38,632 bases of DNA from CAZEAP01 sp964510315 (GCA_964510315.1 CAZEAP010000032.1:1-38632), one strand, 5' to 3'; positions 1-7,276 are shown, counted from the stretch's first letter. Made by a program: numbers and translations. The notes: generated by a model not told the origin, from the sequence alone.

Positions 1-39
1 CTAAACATGTACCCCCCAACGGGGGTCGCCCCGGGCTAC

Positions 40-68
40 GTCTGAGTCGGCCGCCATCCGGCGGCCTC
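40..68. repeat. Hairpin direct repeat, copy 1
   Basis: The unit starts GTCTGAGTC and continues into a GGCCGCC/GGCGGCC inverted repeat that can form a 7-bp stem. It recurs almost exactly 372 bp downstream (412-440), differing only in the loop. No function can be assigned. Confidence 0.7.
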
Positions 69-260
69 AACGCCCGCCCAACCGGGGGTCTCGGAAATGG
101 GTATGCGTTTGGCGCGTTGTCGGAGGGGAACCGTTTCGTTGCGTCTGGCTGTTTGTGCGAGCCATGAGGTCACCAACCAACGGGCCCCGGAGCACGGGCG
201 AGACTATCGCCCGCCTACCCGGCCCGGCAGGGGGCGCGGTCGGTGCGAGCTGGAATTCCC

Positions 261-365
261 CGCGCCCCTTCCGGGGCGCATTTGGTTTATCGGGCTCATC
301 ACCGGGGCTGAAGCCCCGGCCTGCACGACCCCGCCGCTCCGCGGCGTCGATGCTCAACATGTACG
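261..365 (-). repeat. Dispersed repeat family A, inverted copy
   Basis: Read on the minus strand, this block carries in order AACATG, GCGGAGCGGCG, a GGGGCTTCAGCCCC-type hairpin and a CCCCGGAAGGGG-type hairpin. The same order occurs at 38094-38567, and a degenerate version at 7022-7120. The elements are interspersed, GC-rich and non-coding. Confidence 0.7.
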
Positions 366-411
366 TTCGGGAAAGGGACGGGTTCCTCTTGACCAGCGGA
401 GCCCGGGAGCG

Positions 412-440
412 GTCTGAGTCGGCCGCCGTGCGGCGGCCTC
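412..440. repeat. Hairpin direct repeat, copy 2
   Basis: Second copy of the GTCTGAGTC-plus-GGCCGCC/GGCGGCC hairpin seen at 40-68. The two copies bracket the family A repeat at 261-365. Confidence 0.65.
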
Positions 441-607
441 CAAAAAACGACACCAACGGTAAAGGCGTACCTGGCGTACGATGGGCCTTTGCGTCAGAGG
501 CGTATTCACCGGCCTCGGCCGGCAGTCCCCTCGACCCCTTATGCCCGCTTCCCGGCAATCCGTCCCGCTTTTCCGGCGTATCCGCGGCCGCTTCTTCCGG
601 ATCGCCT

Positions 608-1561
608 TTACTCTTCGCCGGCCGGAGTGAACGGGGCGGCCTCCTGCTGACGAAGCCAGTTGACCGGCGCCTGGTCGTCGGTCAGGACCCGCGCCCCGGG
701 CGCGGCGCGGGCGTCGGGGACGAGCCTCCGCGCGACGTTCCGGATGTCGAAGCCGAAGTTGTGTTGCTCCTGCAGCTTGCCGGCCCGCCGGAGGGCTTCG
801 CGAGGCGTGAGAACCGGGGCGTCCCGGTCGGGGGCCACGAGCATGGCGTTGGTGGAGTGCTTTCCCTGGTAGACCTGGCAGCGCTCGAAGACCGCCTGGA
901 ACGTCTTCATCTCGGCGTGGGCCAGCCGGTTGGTGTAGATCACGTTGGCGACCACCACCCCGTCGTCGGCCAGCAGCTTCCGGACCTCCTCCAGGAACTC
1001 GCGGGTCATAAGGTGGAAAGGGATGTAATCCCCGCGAAAGGCGTCCAGGATAATCATGTCGTGCTTCTTCGTCTCCTCTTTGGCGACTTCCTCCCGGATG
1101 AAAATGCGCCCGTCCTGTATGTGCACGTCCATCCGGTCGTCGGTCCGGAAGTTGAAGAACCGTCTGGCGAGGGGCGGGATGGCCGGGTCCAGCTCGACGA
1201 GGTCCATGCGCAAGTCGGGGAAGTAGTGCCGCATGTCGCGCGGCATGACGCCGCCGCCGAGACCGAGGAGGAGGAGGTTCTCCGGCTCTGGCTTGTAGAG
1301 AAAGCCGGCGTAGGCGAGCGTGGTATATTCATGGACGTGACGGTGGGGATTGGAAAGGTCCACCCGGCTCTGGGCGATGTCCGGTTTGCTCCTCCCGAAA
1401 CGCAGCGTAACCACCTGCCCGCTGCGGTGCACGAAGATGCGGTGGTAGAGGGAGTTTTTCCGGTAGATGACCGGGCCGTAGAGCGTCGTGGCCGATCCGG
1501 CGCAGAGCAGCAGGACCGCGCAGACCGCCAGTGCCGTGGCCCTTTTCGTGCGTTGGCTCAT
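608..1561 (-). CDS. Spermidine synthase-like methyltransferase-fold protein, membrane-anchored
   Basis: A 317-residue protein with an N-terminal hydrophobic anchor (about residues 8-25) and a Rossmann domain of the spermidine synthase/SAM-methyltransferase fold. The nucleotide-binding loop LLLGLGGGVMPRD and the acidic VELDP that follows are clear, as is a later ILDAFRGDYIPFHL segment. The usual aminopropyltransferase DSTDP motif is replaced by DAFRGD, as in the 'fused MFS/spermidine synthase' family, whose substrate is mostly unknown, so polyamine synthesis should not be assumed. The ATG overlaps the stop of the upstream membrane gene as ATGA, implying translational coupling. Together the two genes equal one fused family member cut in two. 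Confidence 0.8.
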   Translation of the reverse strand: MSQRTKRATALAVCAVLLLCAGSATTLYGPVIYRKNSLYHRIFVHRSGQVVTLRFGRSKPDIAQSRVDLSNPHRHVHEYTTLAYAGFLYKPEPENLLLLGLGGGVMPRDMRHYFPDLRMDLVELDPAIPPLARRFFNFRTDDRMDVHIQDGRIFIREEVAKEETKKHDMIILDAFRGDYIPFHLMTREFLEEVRKLLADDGVVVANVIYTNRLAHAEMKTFQAVFERCQVYQGKHSTNAMLVAPDRDAPVLTPREALRRAGKLQEQHNFGFDIRNVARRLVPDARAAPGARVLTDDQAPVNWLRQQEAAPFTPAGEE

Positions 1562-2244
1562 TCGGGTTCCTCCCCCTCCGGGGGCGTCGGTGCCCCCCGG
1601 CCCGAGAGGAGCGCGTGGAGGAGGACCACCAGGCCCAGCAGCGCAAGACCGCCCCCCGAGGTCCAGACGGTCCGCCGCATCGAAAGCCGCACCAGGTAGA
1701 AGGCCGTGGCGATGCACCCGGCGAAGCTGGCGGTGGTGGAGAAGGCCAGCACCAGTCCGGCGTTGCGGCCGGAGTTCTCCGCCCGCGCGGTCAGCCAGCG
1801 CACCGCCGTCGGGGAGACCGTCCCCAGCAGGCACATCGGCACCCCGAACAGGACGAGGGCCGTCGTCAGGGAGCCCCATTTCTCGTCGAACCCGGCCTCC
1901 AGCAGGCCGTCACACAACGGTTCCACCACCAGGGGTATCCCGGCCAGCCACAGGCCGGCGACCGTCAGGCCGGCGCCGAGTATGAGCTGGCTGGACGGCC
2001 TGTCGGAGAGCCAGCCGCCCACCGCGTAACCGGCCGCCAGGCTGATGAGGAACACGCCGATGACGCTGCCCATCACCACGTAGACGGCGCTGCCGAAGTA
2101 GGGGGCGAGGATGCGGGCACCGAGGATCTCCATCTCCATCACCACCCATCCGCAGGCGGCCACCACGAACAGGATCGCCGCCGCCCGCAGACGCCCCGAA
2201 GCGGCCGCGTCTCCCCTGGCTGCCTGGTCCCCGCCGTCCGGCAC
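1558..2244 (-). CDS. Polytopic membrane half of a split MFS/spermidine-synthase-like system
   Basis: A 228-residue protein with about six hydrophobic segments. The first part (EMEILGARILAPYFG, then a glycine-rich GYAVGGWLSD) matches the membrane region that precedes the catalytic domain in fused MFS/spermidine synthase proteins. I place the start at the GTG at 2244 because GGGGGGAA lies just upstream, the hydrophobic core follows soon after, and the frame further upstream runs into the divergent gene and lacks coding character. It overlaps the downstream catalytic partner by 4 bp (ATGA). A promoter TTGGCG-N18-TATGAT sits at 2296-2325. The transport or anchoring role is inference. Confidence 0.7.
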   Translation of the reverse strand: MPDGGDQAARGDAAASGRLRAAAILFVVAACGWVVMEMEILGARILAPYFGSAVYVVMGSVIGVFLISLAAGYAVGGWLSDRPSSQLILGAGLTVAGLWLAGIPLVVEPLCDGLLEAGFDEKWGSLTTALVLFGVPMCLLGTVSPTAVRWLTARAENSGRNAGLVLAFSTTASFAGCIATAFYLVRLSMRRTVWTSGGGLALLGLVVLLHALLSGRGAPTPPEGEEPE

Positions 2245-2295
2245 CCGTTCCCCCCGGTGGCCCGTGATTCGCTGGATTTCCCGCTCTCCCCTGCC

Positions 2296-2325
2296 ATCAT
2301 ACACGGCCACGGCGTTTGCCGCCAA
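2296..2325 (-). promoter_or_regulatory. Sigma-70-type promoter for the split spermidine-synthase-like pair
   Basis: On the minus strand TTGGCG and TATGAT are separated by 18 bp. The predicted start of transcription is about 45 bases before the GTG at 2244. Confidence 0.5.
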
Positions 2326-2349
2326 CCGCCCCGGAACGCGTGGTGCGTC

Positions 2350-2378
2350 TTGACGCCCACTCACCCGGCCGCTACGCT
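2350..2378 (+). promoter_or_regulatory. Sigma-70-type promoter for the isomerase at 2432
   Basis: TTGACG-N17-TACGCT, with a predicted start near 2385 and about 47 bases of leader. It is divergent from the promoter at 2296-2325. Confidence 0.5.
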
Positions 2379-2431
2379 GCCGGACAGGGAGGCGCGAGCG
2401 AGGCATTTGTCCACCAGAGTGGAGGGGAAGG

Positions 2432-3289
2432 ATGGAACCAGCGCTGCATTCATGGAGTTTCCGACGGCGTTTCGAGGAGGACGAAGATTTCGACGTGTTC
2501 CAGGCACTGGAGCTGACTGCCGAGATGGGTTTCGGCGGCATCGAGATCATGTCCGGCAAGGCCGGCGCGCCGGCGGGGGATTTCGCCTCCGACGACCTGC
2601 CCTACCTCGAGGACGTCATGGCGCACGCCGAGACCCTGGGGGTGACCGTCCTGTCCCTGGCCACCTACAACGATTTCGCCTACGTCAAAGACGAGAATTG
2701 GCGTCTGGAGAACATCGAATACGTCAAGAAGTGGCTGGGCATTGCCTCCGAACTCCGAGTGCCGAACATCCGCATGCTCACCGGCTACTACATCGAGGGC
2801 GAGCCGAGGGAGCGCCTCCGCGAACTCACCCTCGAGGGGATCAAGGAGTGTGCCCCCGTCGCGGAGGAGTGCGGAGTGAACATGGCGCTGGAGAACCACA
2901 ACTCCATCTTTTTCTCGGCCGACGAGATCCTCTGGCTGATCGAGGAGGTCGGCTCCGAGCGCCTTACCACGTGTCCGGACCCCAGCAACTGGGCGCGCGG
3001 GTTCCTCTCCGGGACGGCCTCGGCGGAGGAGCGGGAGGTCGTCTTCGAAAGCGCCGCCAGGGTGGCTCCCCTGGCCACGCAGTCCCACCTGAAGATCGCG
3101 GGCGTTACCGACGACGGAAGGCTCGCCGGGTTTGGGAAGGAGCTGGACCGGCTGGTCCGCATCTACCGCGACGCCGGCTACGACGGCGCGCTGGCCTTCG
3201 AGTCGGTGGCCGAGGGCAACCTCCTGGGCGTCCTGAGGCCGGCGCGGCACATCGTGCAGCGCGCCATCGAGAGGGTGTGCGGCCAGTAA
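2432..3289 (+). CDS. Sugar phosphate isomerase/epimerase (AP endonuclease 2-type TIM barrel)
   Basis: A 285-residue protein of the xylose isomerase-like TIM barrel family. The four metal ligands expected at strand ends are visible: Glu154 (ALENHN), Asp183 (CPDPSNW), His219 (QSHLK) and Glu257 (AFESV). Such proteins isomerise or epimerise free or phosphorylated sugars or inositols in the cytoplasm; the substrate cannot be told from sequence. The start is well supported: GGAGGGGAAGG lies directly before the ATG, and a promoter lies at 2350-2378. It has no signal peptide. It is divergent from the spermidine-synthase-like pair, and a broken GNAT gene follows. A second, unrelated member of the same superfamily is at 20922-21767. 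Confidence 0.85.
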   Translation: MEPALHSWSFRRRFEEDEDFDVFQALELTAEMGFGGIEIMSGKAGAPAGDFASDDLPYLEDVMAHAETLGVTVLSLATYNDFAYVKDENWRLENIEYVKKWLGIASELRVPNIRMLTGYYIEGEPRERLRELTLEGIKECAPVAEECGVNMALENHNSIFFSADEILWLIEEVGSERLTTCPDPSNWARGFLSGTASAEEREVVFESAARVAPLATQSHLKIAGVTDDGRLAGFGKELDRLVRIYRDAGYDGALAFESVAEGNLLGVLRPARHIVQRAIERVCGQ

Positions 3290-3313
3290 AGGCCGACGGG
3301 AAGCGGATAGTCA

Positions 3314-3636
3314 GTGACCGGTAACGTGTTCGGGCCGCATCTGCACGATATACCCCAGGTTGGCTTTCCCGACGGGTTCTCCATCCGGACGATGCGGGCC
3401 GGCGAAGGCGGGCTGTGGACCGACATCCAGAAAGCCGCCGTGACCCACGCGATGAACCGGCTGGCCAGGTGGCATGAGAGGGCTCTCCTCGACACGCAAA
3501 CCAGGCGTATCCCGGCGATCCGTCTCTACTGGATTTTGGGGTTGTCCCCCGGGTTGATTCGGACTACGCCCGGGAAGCGTGGCGGGAGGTCCGCTCAGGG
3601 CTGGACCATCCCGCGCTCCGGAAGCTGGACGTTTGA
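3314..3636 (+). pseudogene. Decayed GNAT acetyltransferase (internal deletion plus frameshift)
   Basis: The N-terminal part reads DIPQVGFPDGFSIRTMRAGE then GLWTDIQKAA, the typical opening of a GNAT family (D-I-P-x-x-x-L-P-x-G-Y-x-I-R, GDE, W). In the same frame it passes directly to ALLDTQTRRIPAIRLY, which belongs near a GNAT C-terminus. The central acetyl-CoA-binding region, some 60-70 residues, is therefore missing. Just after IRLY the frame breaks: restoring one base near 3533 gives YLDFGVVPRVDSDYAREAW and a stop at 3634-3636, again as in GNAT C-termini. The gene was probably lost by an in-frame deletion and a 1-base deletion. It starts at a GTG 24 bases after the isomerase stop, so it may once have been its operon partner. 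Confidence 0.65.
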
Positions 3637-3651
3637 ACCCGGCGGATGCGC

Positions 3652-4830
3652 TCAGATCCCCGCCTCGGCTATGCGCTCGAGGGCCTCTTCCAGCACCTCC
3701 TCGGGGTAGGTGAGGCTGATGCGGAAGTAGCCCTCGCCCCACTGTCCGTAGCCGCGGCCGGGCGTTACCACCACGCCGCTCTTCTCCAGCAGGTCGGCGG
3801 CGAATGCCGCGCTGGAGCCGTCGTAGCGATCCGGGACGGGCGCCCAGACGTAGATGGTGGCTTTGGGTTTCTCCAGCTCCCATCCCGCCGCGTTCAGCGT
3901 CTCCACCACCATGTCCCGCCGGCGGCGGTACACGGAGTTGATGGTCGGGGTGAGTTCGTCGGCCATCGAGAGGGCGCGCGCGGCGGCGAACTGTATCGGC
4001 CGGAGCGTGCCGTTGTCGATGTTCTCCTTCACCGTGCGCAGTGCGGCGACCGCGGAGGCGTTGCCCACCACCGCGCCCACCCGCCAGCCGGTCATGCAGA
4101 ATGCCTTGCTGAAGGAGAAGAACTCGACGGCCACCTCCTGTGCCCCTTCCACCTGCAGGATGCTGGGCGCTTCGTAGCCGTCGTAGGTATTCTCGGTGTA
4201 GGCGGCGTCGTGGGCCAGCAGGATGCGGTTGCGTCGGCAGAACTCGACCGCCTCCTCGAAGAAGTCCATCGGCGCCGTCGCCGTGGTAGGGTTGTTGGGA
4301 TAGTTCAGCCACAGCAGGCCGGCCAGCCGCCGCACCTCGTCCGGGACCTCCTCGAAGTCCACCAGGAAGTTGTTCTCGGCACGCAGCGGCGCGTAGTGGG
4401 TCACGGCGCCGGCGAAGACGTGTCCGTTGTTGTAGGTCGGATAGCCGGGGCTGGGGGCTATGGCGGTGTCGCCCGGGTTGAGGACGGCCATGGCGAACTT
4501 GGCGATGGCATCCTTGGAGCCCATCGTGGTGACAACCTGCTCGGCTTCCAGGCCCACCCCGAAGCGGTGCCGGTAGAACTCCTGCACGGCCTCCGGGAAC
4601 TCCTCCACCGGCCGGTCGCAGCCGTAGCGATGCCGGTCCGGGTCGGACTCGTCGGCCGCCGTCCGGCACAGCTCCTCCACCACCGGATCGGGGGTCGGCA
4701 TGTCCGGGTCGCCGATGCCCAGTGAGATGACTTTCTCCCCCTTCTGCTGCCTGGCCCTGATCTTTCTCCGGAGGTCGGCGAACAGATAGGGCGGCAGCTT
4801 GCTGAGGCGTCCGGTCGGCTCGATCTCCAT
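3652..4830 (-). CDS. dapL: LL-diaminopimelate aminotransferase-like class I/II aminotransferase
   Basis: A 392-residue fold-type I PLP aminotransferase. The opening (LPPYLFADLRRKI, then ISLGIGDPDMPTP) and the PLP-lysine segment SFSKAFCMTGWRVG (Lys242) match the DapL group, which makes LL-diaminopimelate directly from tetrahydrodipicolinate for lysine and peptidoglycan. NYPNNPTTA and the DAAYTEN cofactor-binding segment are present. The ATG at 4830 is chosen over the one 14 codons upstream because GGAGGG lies 7 bases before it. A promoter TTGCCG-N16-TATAAT lies at 4871-4898. No other lysine gene is nearby, so an aspartate- or alanine-type aminotransferase of the same subgroup remains possible. 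Confidence 0.75.
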   Translation of the reverse strand: MEIEPTGRLSKLPPYLFADLRRKIRARQQKGEKVISLGIGDPDMPTPDPVVEELCRTAADESDPDRHRYGCDRPVEEFPEAVQEFYRHRFGVGLEAEQVVTTMGSKDAIAKFAMAVLNPGDTAIAPSPGYPTYNNGHVFAGAVTHYAPLRAENNFLVDFEEVPDEVRRLAGLLWLNYPNNPTTATAPMDFFEEAVEFCRRNRILLAHDAAYTENTYDGYEAPSILQVEGAQEVAVEFFSFSKAFCMTGWRVGAVVGNASAVAALRTVKENIDNGTLRPIQFAAARALSMADELTPTINSVYRRRRDMVVETLNAAGWELEKPKATIYVWAPVPDRYDGSSAAFAADLLEKSGVVVTPGRGYGQWGEGYFRISLTYPEEVLEEALERIAEAGI

Positions 4831-4870
4831 CCGTGAACCCTCCAAAGATAACGCTCCGCAGTGCGCGCAC

Positions 4871-4898
4871 ATTATAGGCCAACGCCCGCCGGCGGCAA
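4871..4898 (-). promoter_or_regulatory. Sigma-70-type promoter for the DapL-like gene
   Basis: TTGCCG-N16-TATAAT on the minus strand, predicted start near 4864, leader about 34 bases with GGAGGG. Confidence 0.65.
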
Positions 4899-5336
4899 GC
4901 GTCCACCCGGCCTGGCAGTGCCCGGCAGGCTGTCGCCGCCCTTTGTAGACCCCGCAGAAGCGGCCGGCGTTGTGGCGCGGGCATCCCTGCCCCCCGGTGC
5001 GGGGGATCCGTACCTGGCGGTATGTTGCGCCCTTTCAGGGCTCACCTGTTTGGGGGCGCACCCGGGTCTCCAGGGCTGCGCCCCGGGCTGTGTATGTCAC
5101 GCCCCTGCGGGGCTTCGGTGCGTGATATACCGCGTCGCCGGGCAATCGTGCCGGTGCGTGCGCAGTCAGGCCCCCACACGAAAAACTCGGTGACGAACGT
5201 CATCTGTGTCGCTCTGAACGCTAAACATGTACGGGCATCCTGCCCGCGCCTAAGGTCAGCACATATTCGACCGCCGGGCCTGGGCCACAGACAGTTCAGT
5301 TGGCACAAGTTGGGCACGAGCCGAAACGCAGTTCGG
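4899..5336. other. Intergenic repeat-bearing gap
   Basis: No gene seen. The gap lies between the divergent DapL-like gene and holA. It contains one copy of dispersed repeat family B (5027-5130) and a short CTAAACATGTAC word (5221-5232) that also opens the window. A minus-strand open frame (5042-5419) arises from the repeat and looks spurious. Confidence 0.6.
5027..5130 (+). repeat. Dispersed repeat family B, copy 1
   Basis: GCGCCCT...AGGGC, then CCGGGCTGTGTATGTCACGC, then CCCCTGCGGGG. The same order with variation is found at 27073-27160. It is non-coding and can form several hairpins. Confidence 0.6.
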
Positions 5337-5365
5337 TTGCGGCGTCCGGCTCGGCGTTCTAAACT
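5337..5365 (+). promoter_or_regulatory. Sigma-70-type promoter for holA
   Basis: TTGCGG-N17-TAAACT, predicted start near 5372, leader about 24 bases. Confidence 0.5.
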
Positions 5366-5395
5366 GCTGCGGACCCCTTCGCCGAGAGGAACAAG

Positions 5396-6457
5396 ATGCC
5401 GAAGGTGAGCGCTCTCCAACTTGAGGACCGCCTGTCAGAGGAGCCGCCTCAGCCGGTCTACGCGCTGGTGGGTGGGGATCGGGCGCTCCTCGGACAAAAC
5501 CTGCAACTGATACTGCAAGCGGCAGCCCCGCCCGAGCAGCCCGGCAGCACGGTGCGCAGGCTGGAGGAAGTCGCAGAACCCAGCGCCGTGTTCGACGAAC
5601 TGCGCACCATCCCCTTCATGGGCATGGAGGGCCGACGGGTGGTCGTCCTGGAGGAAGCGGCGGATTTCCTCAAAGACCACGGGAATCTGGTACTCGAGTA
5701 CCTGGAAAGCCCCAGCCCGACGGGGAGTCTCATCATCTGCCTGAAGGAATGGAAGGGCTCAAAGAAGCTGAGGAAGGCGGTGCTCGCGGAGGGATGGTTG
5801 GTCGATTGCAGCAGTCCGAGCTGGCGGCAGGCCCGCTCCTGGCTTCAATCGCGCGCTCGGGCCATGGGGCTGACCGTGACCTCCAGGGTGGTCTCCTCCC
5901 TGGTGGAGGCCCACGGCCCCGAGCTAACCGCGCTGGAGAACGAGCTGGAGAAACTGTCCGCGTACTGCCATCCGGAGACGACGATCGGCATCGATGCCGT
6001 GGAGGAGGTGGGCGTTCGGGGTCGGACCCGCTCCATCTTCGACCTGGGCGTCGCGATCAGTCGGGGGGAGAAGGCGGAGGCGATGAACCTCTGCGAAAGG
6101 CTGCTGCTGCGGGGGGAGGCGCCGCCGGCGGTCCTGGCGGTTCTTGCCCGTCAGGTGCGTCAGCTCTGGCGGACCTATCGGCTCAAGGCGGCCGGCGCCT
6201 CGCAGAATGAGATACGCCGGAAGCTGGGGGTGCCCTCCTTCGTCGTGCGGCGCAACCTGAAGGTGGTCGGCCGGCTCTCGCCGGAATGGTTTGCCCGTCA
6301 GCTCTCCGCGCTCGCCGAGGCGGACTACGAGTACAAGACGGCCTCGGTGAGGGCGGAGGAGGCGAACGTCTGGCTGGAAAGGCTTGTAGCCCGGCTCTGC
6401 GAGATCAGTGCGGGCGGTCGGAGGCGTCGACAAGTTCCAGGTCGTCGGCCTCGCTGA
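5396..6457 (+). CDS. holA: DNA polymerase III subunit delta
   Basis: A 353-residue protein with HolA layout: an N-terminal AAA+-like domain (about residues 18-140; opening VYALVGGDRALL, strand VVVLEEAADFL, and LIICLKEWKGSKKLRKAV), a lid, and a C-terminal helical collar domain (about 215-340; IFDLGVAISRGEKAEAM then LAVLARQVRQLWR). HolA opens the sliding clamp and is part of the clamp loader at the replication fork. The length is usual for the family. GAGAGGAAC precedes the ATG, and a promoter lies at 5337-5365. Its last ~50 bases overlap the 3' end of a small opposite-strand gene (6405-6611). rpsT, its frequent neighbour elsewhere, is absent. Confidence 0.85.
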   Translation: MPKVSALQLEDRLSEEPPQPVYALVGGDRALLGQNLQLILQAAAPPEQPGSTVRRLEEVAEPSAVFDELRTIPFMGMEGRRVVVLEEAADFLKDHGNLVLEYLESPSPTGSLIICLKEWKGSKKLRKAVLAEGWLVDCSSPSWRQARSWLQSRARAMGLTVTSRVVSSLVEAHGPELTALENELEKLSAYCHPETTIGIDAVEEVGVRGRTRSIFDLGVAISRGEKAEAMNLCERLLLRGEAPPAVLAVLARQVRQLWRTYRLKAAGASQNEIRRKLGVPSFVVRRNLKVVGRLSPEWFARQLSALAEADYEYKTASVRAEEANVWLERLVARLCEISAGGRRRRQVPGRRPR

Positions 6458-6611
6458 ACTCCTCCAGCGGATCGCCGAACTGTTCGGGCAGCTCATCGAG
6501 CAGGGCCTCGCGGGGTCCCAGGATCAGCTTCCTGTGTCGGCGACGTATCATCTCCAGGCGCGCGGCAAGGCGCTTGCGCCTGGGCAGCTTGTCCATTTCT
6601 TCCTGCGTCAT
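6405..6611 (-). CDS. Small 68-residue hypothetical protein
   Basis: I do not recognise a family. The product has a basic N-terminal half (KLPRRKRLAARLEMIRRRHR) and an acidic C-terminal half (GDPLEEFSEADDLELVDASD); it is predicted soluble and mostly helical. Support for a real gene: a consensus TTGACA-N16-TATAAT promoter points at it from 6881-6908, and a 16-codon ORF with a strong ribosome site ends 2 bases before its ATG, suggesting reinitiation. GAGG touches the ATG; the internal Met6, preceded by AGGAAGAA, is an alternative start. Its end overlaps the end of holA tail to tail. The same frame extends upstream to a GTG at 6833, but that part lacks coding character. Confidence 0.5.
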   Translation of the reverse strand: MTQEEMDKLPRRKRLAARLEMIRRRHRKLILGPREALLDELPEQFGDPLEEFSEADDLELVDASDRPH

Positions 6612-6613
6612 CC

Positions 6614-6664
6614 TCAGCGTTTCCCTATGCGGATAATCCGTTGAAAAACCTTGCGTCTTGTCAC
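6614..6664 (-). CDS. 16-residue upstream ORF (possible leader peptide)
   Basis: A GTG with GGGGAGG five bases upstream starts VTRRKVFQRIIRIGKR and stops at TGA, 2 bases before the ATG of the 68-residue ORF. The peptide is strongly basic (7 of 16 Lys/Arg). It could be a coupling or leader peptide, or a chance frame. The strength of its ribosome site relative to that of the next ORF makes coupling plausible. Confidence 0.4.
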   Translation of the reverse strand: MTRRKVFQRIIRIGKR

Positions 6665-6874
6665 GGAAACCTCCCCACCGACGGCAGAGACGTCCCCGCC
6701 CTTTTCCCCGGCGAACCCCGGAAGCTTGTCGACCGGTGGATAGCGGGATTTTCGAGGGCCGTTCGCTGGCCGGAAGTGTCAGGCTCCCGGTGAGTGGCGG
6801 GGTCGCCCTGGAGCAGACCGGCAATAATCGCACGGTCGCGATCCGAATTCTGCCGGCTTCGCCCCGTTGAAGAG
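6665..6874 (-). other. Long untranslated leader or possible small RNA
   Basis: About 210 bases between the predicted transcription start (near 6874) of the consensus promoter and the first plausible start codon. I recognise no known RNA (not 6S, 4.5S, tmRNA, RNase P or T-box by eye). One frame contains DRDRAIIAGLLQGDPATHRE, faintly like the first helix of an ECF sigma factor, but the resemblance stops there. Confidence 0.35.
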
Positions 6875-6880
6875 CCGAAT

Positions 6881-6908
6881 ATTATACGTACCAGAGGGCC
6901 GATGTCAA
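6881..6908 (-). promoter_or_regulatory. Consensus sigma-70 promoter TTGACA-N16-TATAAT
   Basis: On the minus strand both hexamers match consensus exactly with 16 bp between. This is the best promoter in the window, yet the nearest downstream gene is a 68-residue ORF about 260 bases away. Confidence 0.7.
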
Positions 6909-7021
6909 GACCTGAATTCGGCGGGGTCATCCCCAGTTCTGAGAGCTTCTTTCCGGCCGGCCGCAAAGGAACCCGGCAGAGCCGGACCAGGATGGTCGTG
7001 TGCCCTTACGTCCATGCCGCC

Positions 7022-7120
7022 GAACATGCGTTTGGCGTTCGTGCTGCGGAGCGGCGCGGTCGTGCAGGCCGGGGCTTGCGGCGAACGCCGTTCTGCAGCG
7101 GTGCCCCGGAGGGTAAAGGC
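7022..7120 (+). repeat. Dispersed repeat family A, degenerate copy
   Basis: Contains GAACATG, then GCGGAGCGGCGCGGTCGTG and AGGCCGGGGCTT, in the order seen at 38094-38160. The distal hairpin is worn (GCCCCGGAGGG). Confidence 0.6.
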
Positions 7121-7229
7121 AAGCACACCGCCTCAATGCATGTTTCCCCGGACCCCGCATAAGGGGCCGGAAGTGCGCCTGCGCCGGAGACGGCCCCGCA
7201 CCTTCGCGGTCCCTCCTTCGCCGTCTGCT

Positions 7230-7265
7230 TCTACTCTGCGTGGCTCTGCGTCCTCCGCGGTTCCC
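7230..7265 (-). repeat. Family C repeat 3' of xylulokinase
   Basis: On the minus strand it reads GGAACCGCGGAGGACGCAGA, then GCCACGCAGAGTAG, beginning about 12 bases after the xylulokinase stop and running in the same direction as the gene. Related units are at 11247-11477, 26831-26855, 27398-27427 and 36419-36450. Confidence 0.7.
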
Positions 7266-7276
7266 CCACCCCCCCC

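Larger units (their letters stand above)
1..607. other. Non-coding, repeat-rich stretch
   Basis: I see no convincing gene here. Open frames exist on both strands, but their products are rich in Arg, Pro and Gly, overlap each other and lack a plausible ribosome site, as expected of GC-rich non-coding DNA. The stretch holds two copies of a short hairpin repeat (40-68 and 412-440) and one inverted copy of the dispersed repeat that also ends the window (261-365). It lies beyond the 3' end of the spermidine-synthase-like gene. Confidence 0.7.
6909..7276. other. Intergenic, with repeat family A and C copies
   Basis: No gene seen. The stretch contains a degenerate family A repeat (7022-7120) and, just beyond the xylulokinase stop, a family C repeat (7230-7265). 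Confidence 0.6.

Noticed and set aside
155..1699. Long plus-strand open frame over the start of the window
   Set aside because: It is antisense to the spermidine-synthase-like gene; its product is low in hydrophobic order and rich in Arg, Gly and Pro. Long open frames are expected on the opposite strand of GC-rich genes.
5042..5419. Minus-strand ORF ending in RDIHSPGRSPGDPG
   Set aside because: The frame runs through repeat family B. Similar strings (RHIHSPGCS) arise from the copy at 27 kb, so they are translations of a repeat, not a protein family.
6661..6966. Frame with DRDRAIIAGLLQGDPATHRE, faintly like an ECF sigma factor opening
   Set aside because: The likeness covers only about 20 residues, no continuation is found in any frame, and a consensus promoter of the same strand begins inside the frame.
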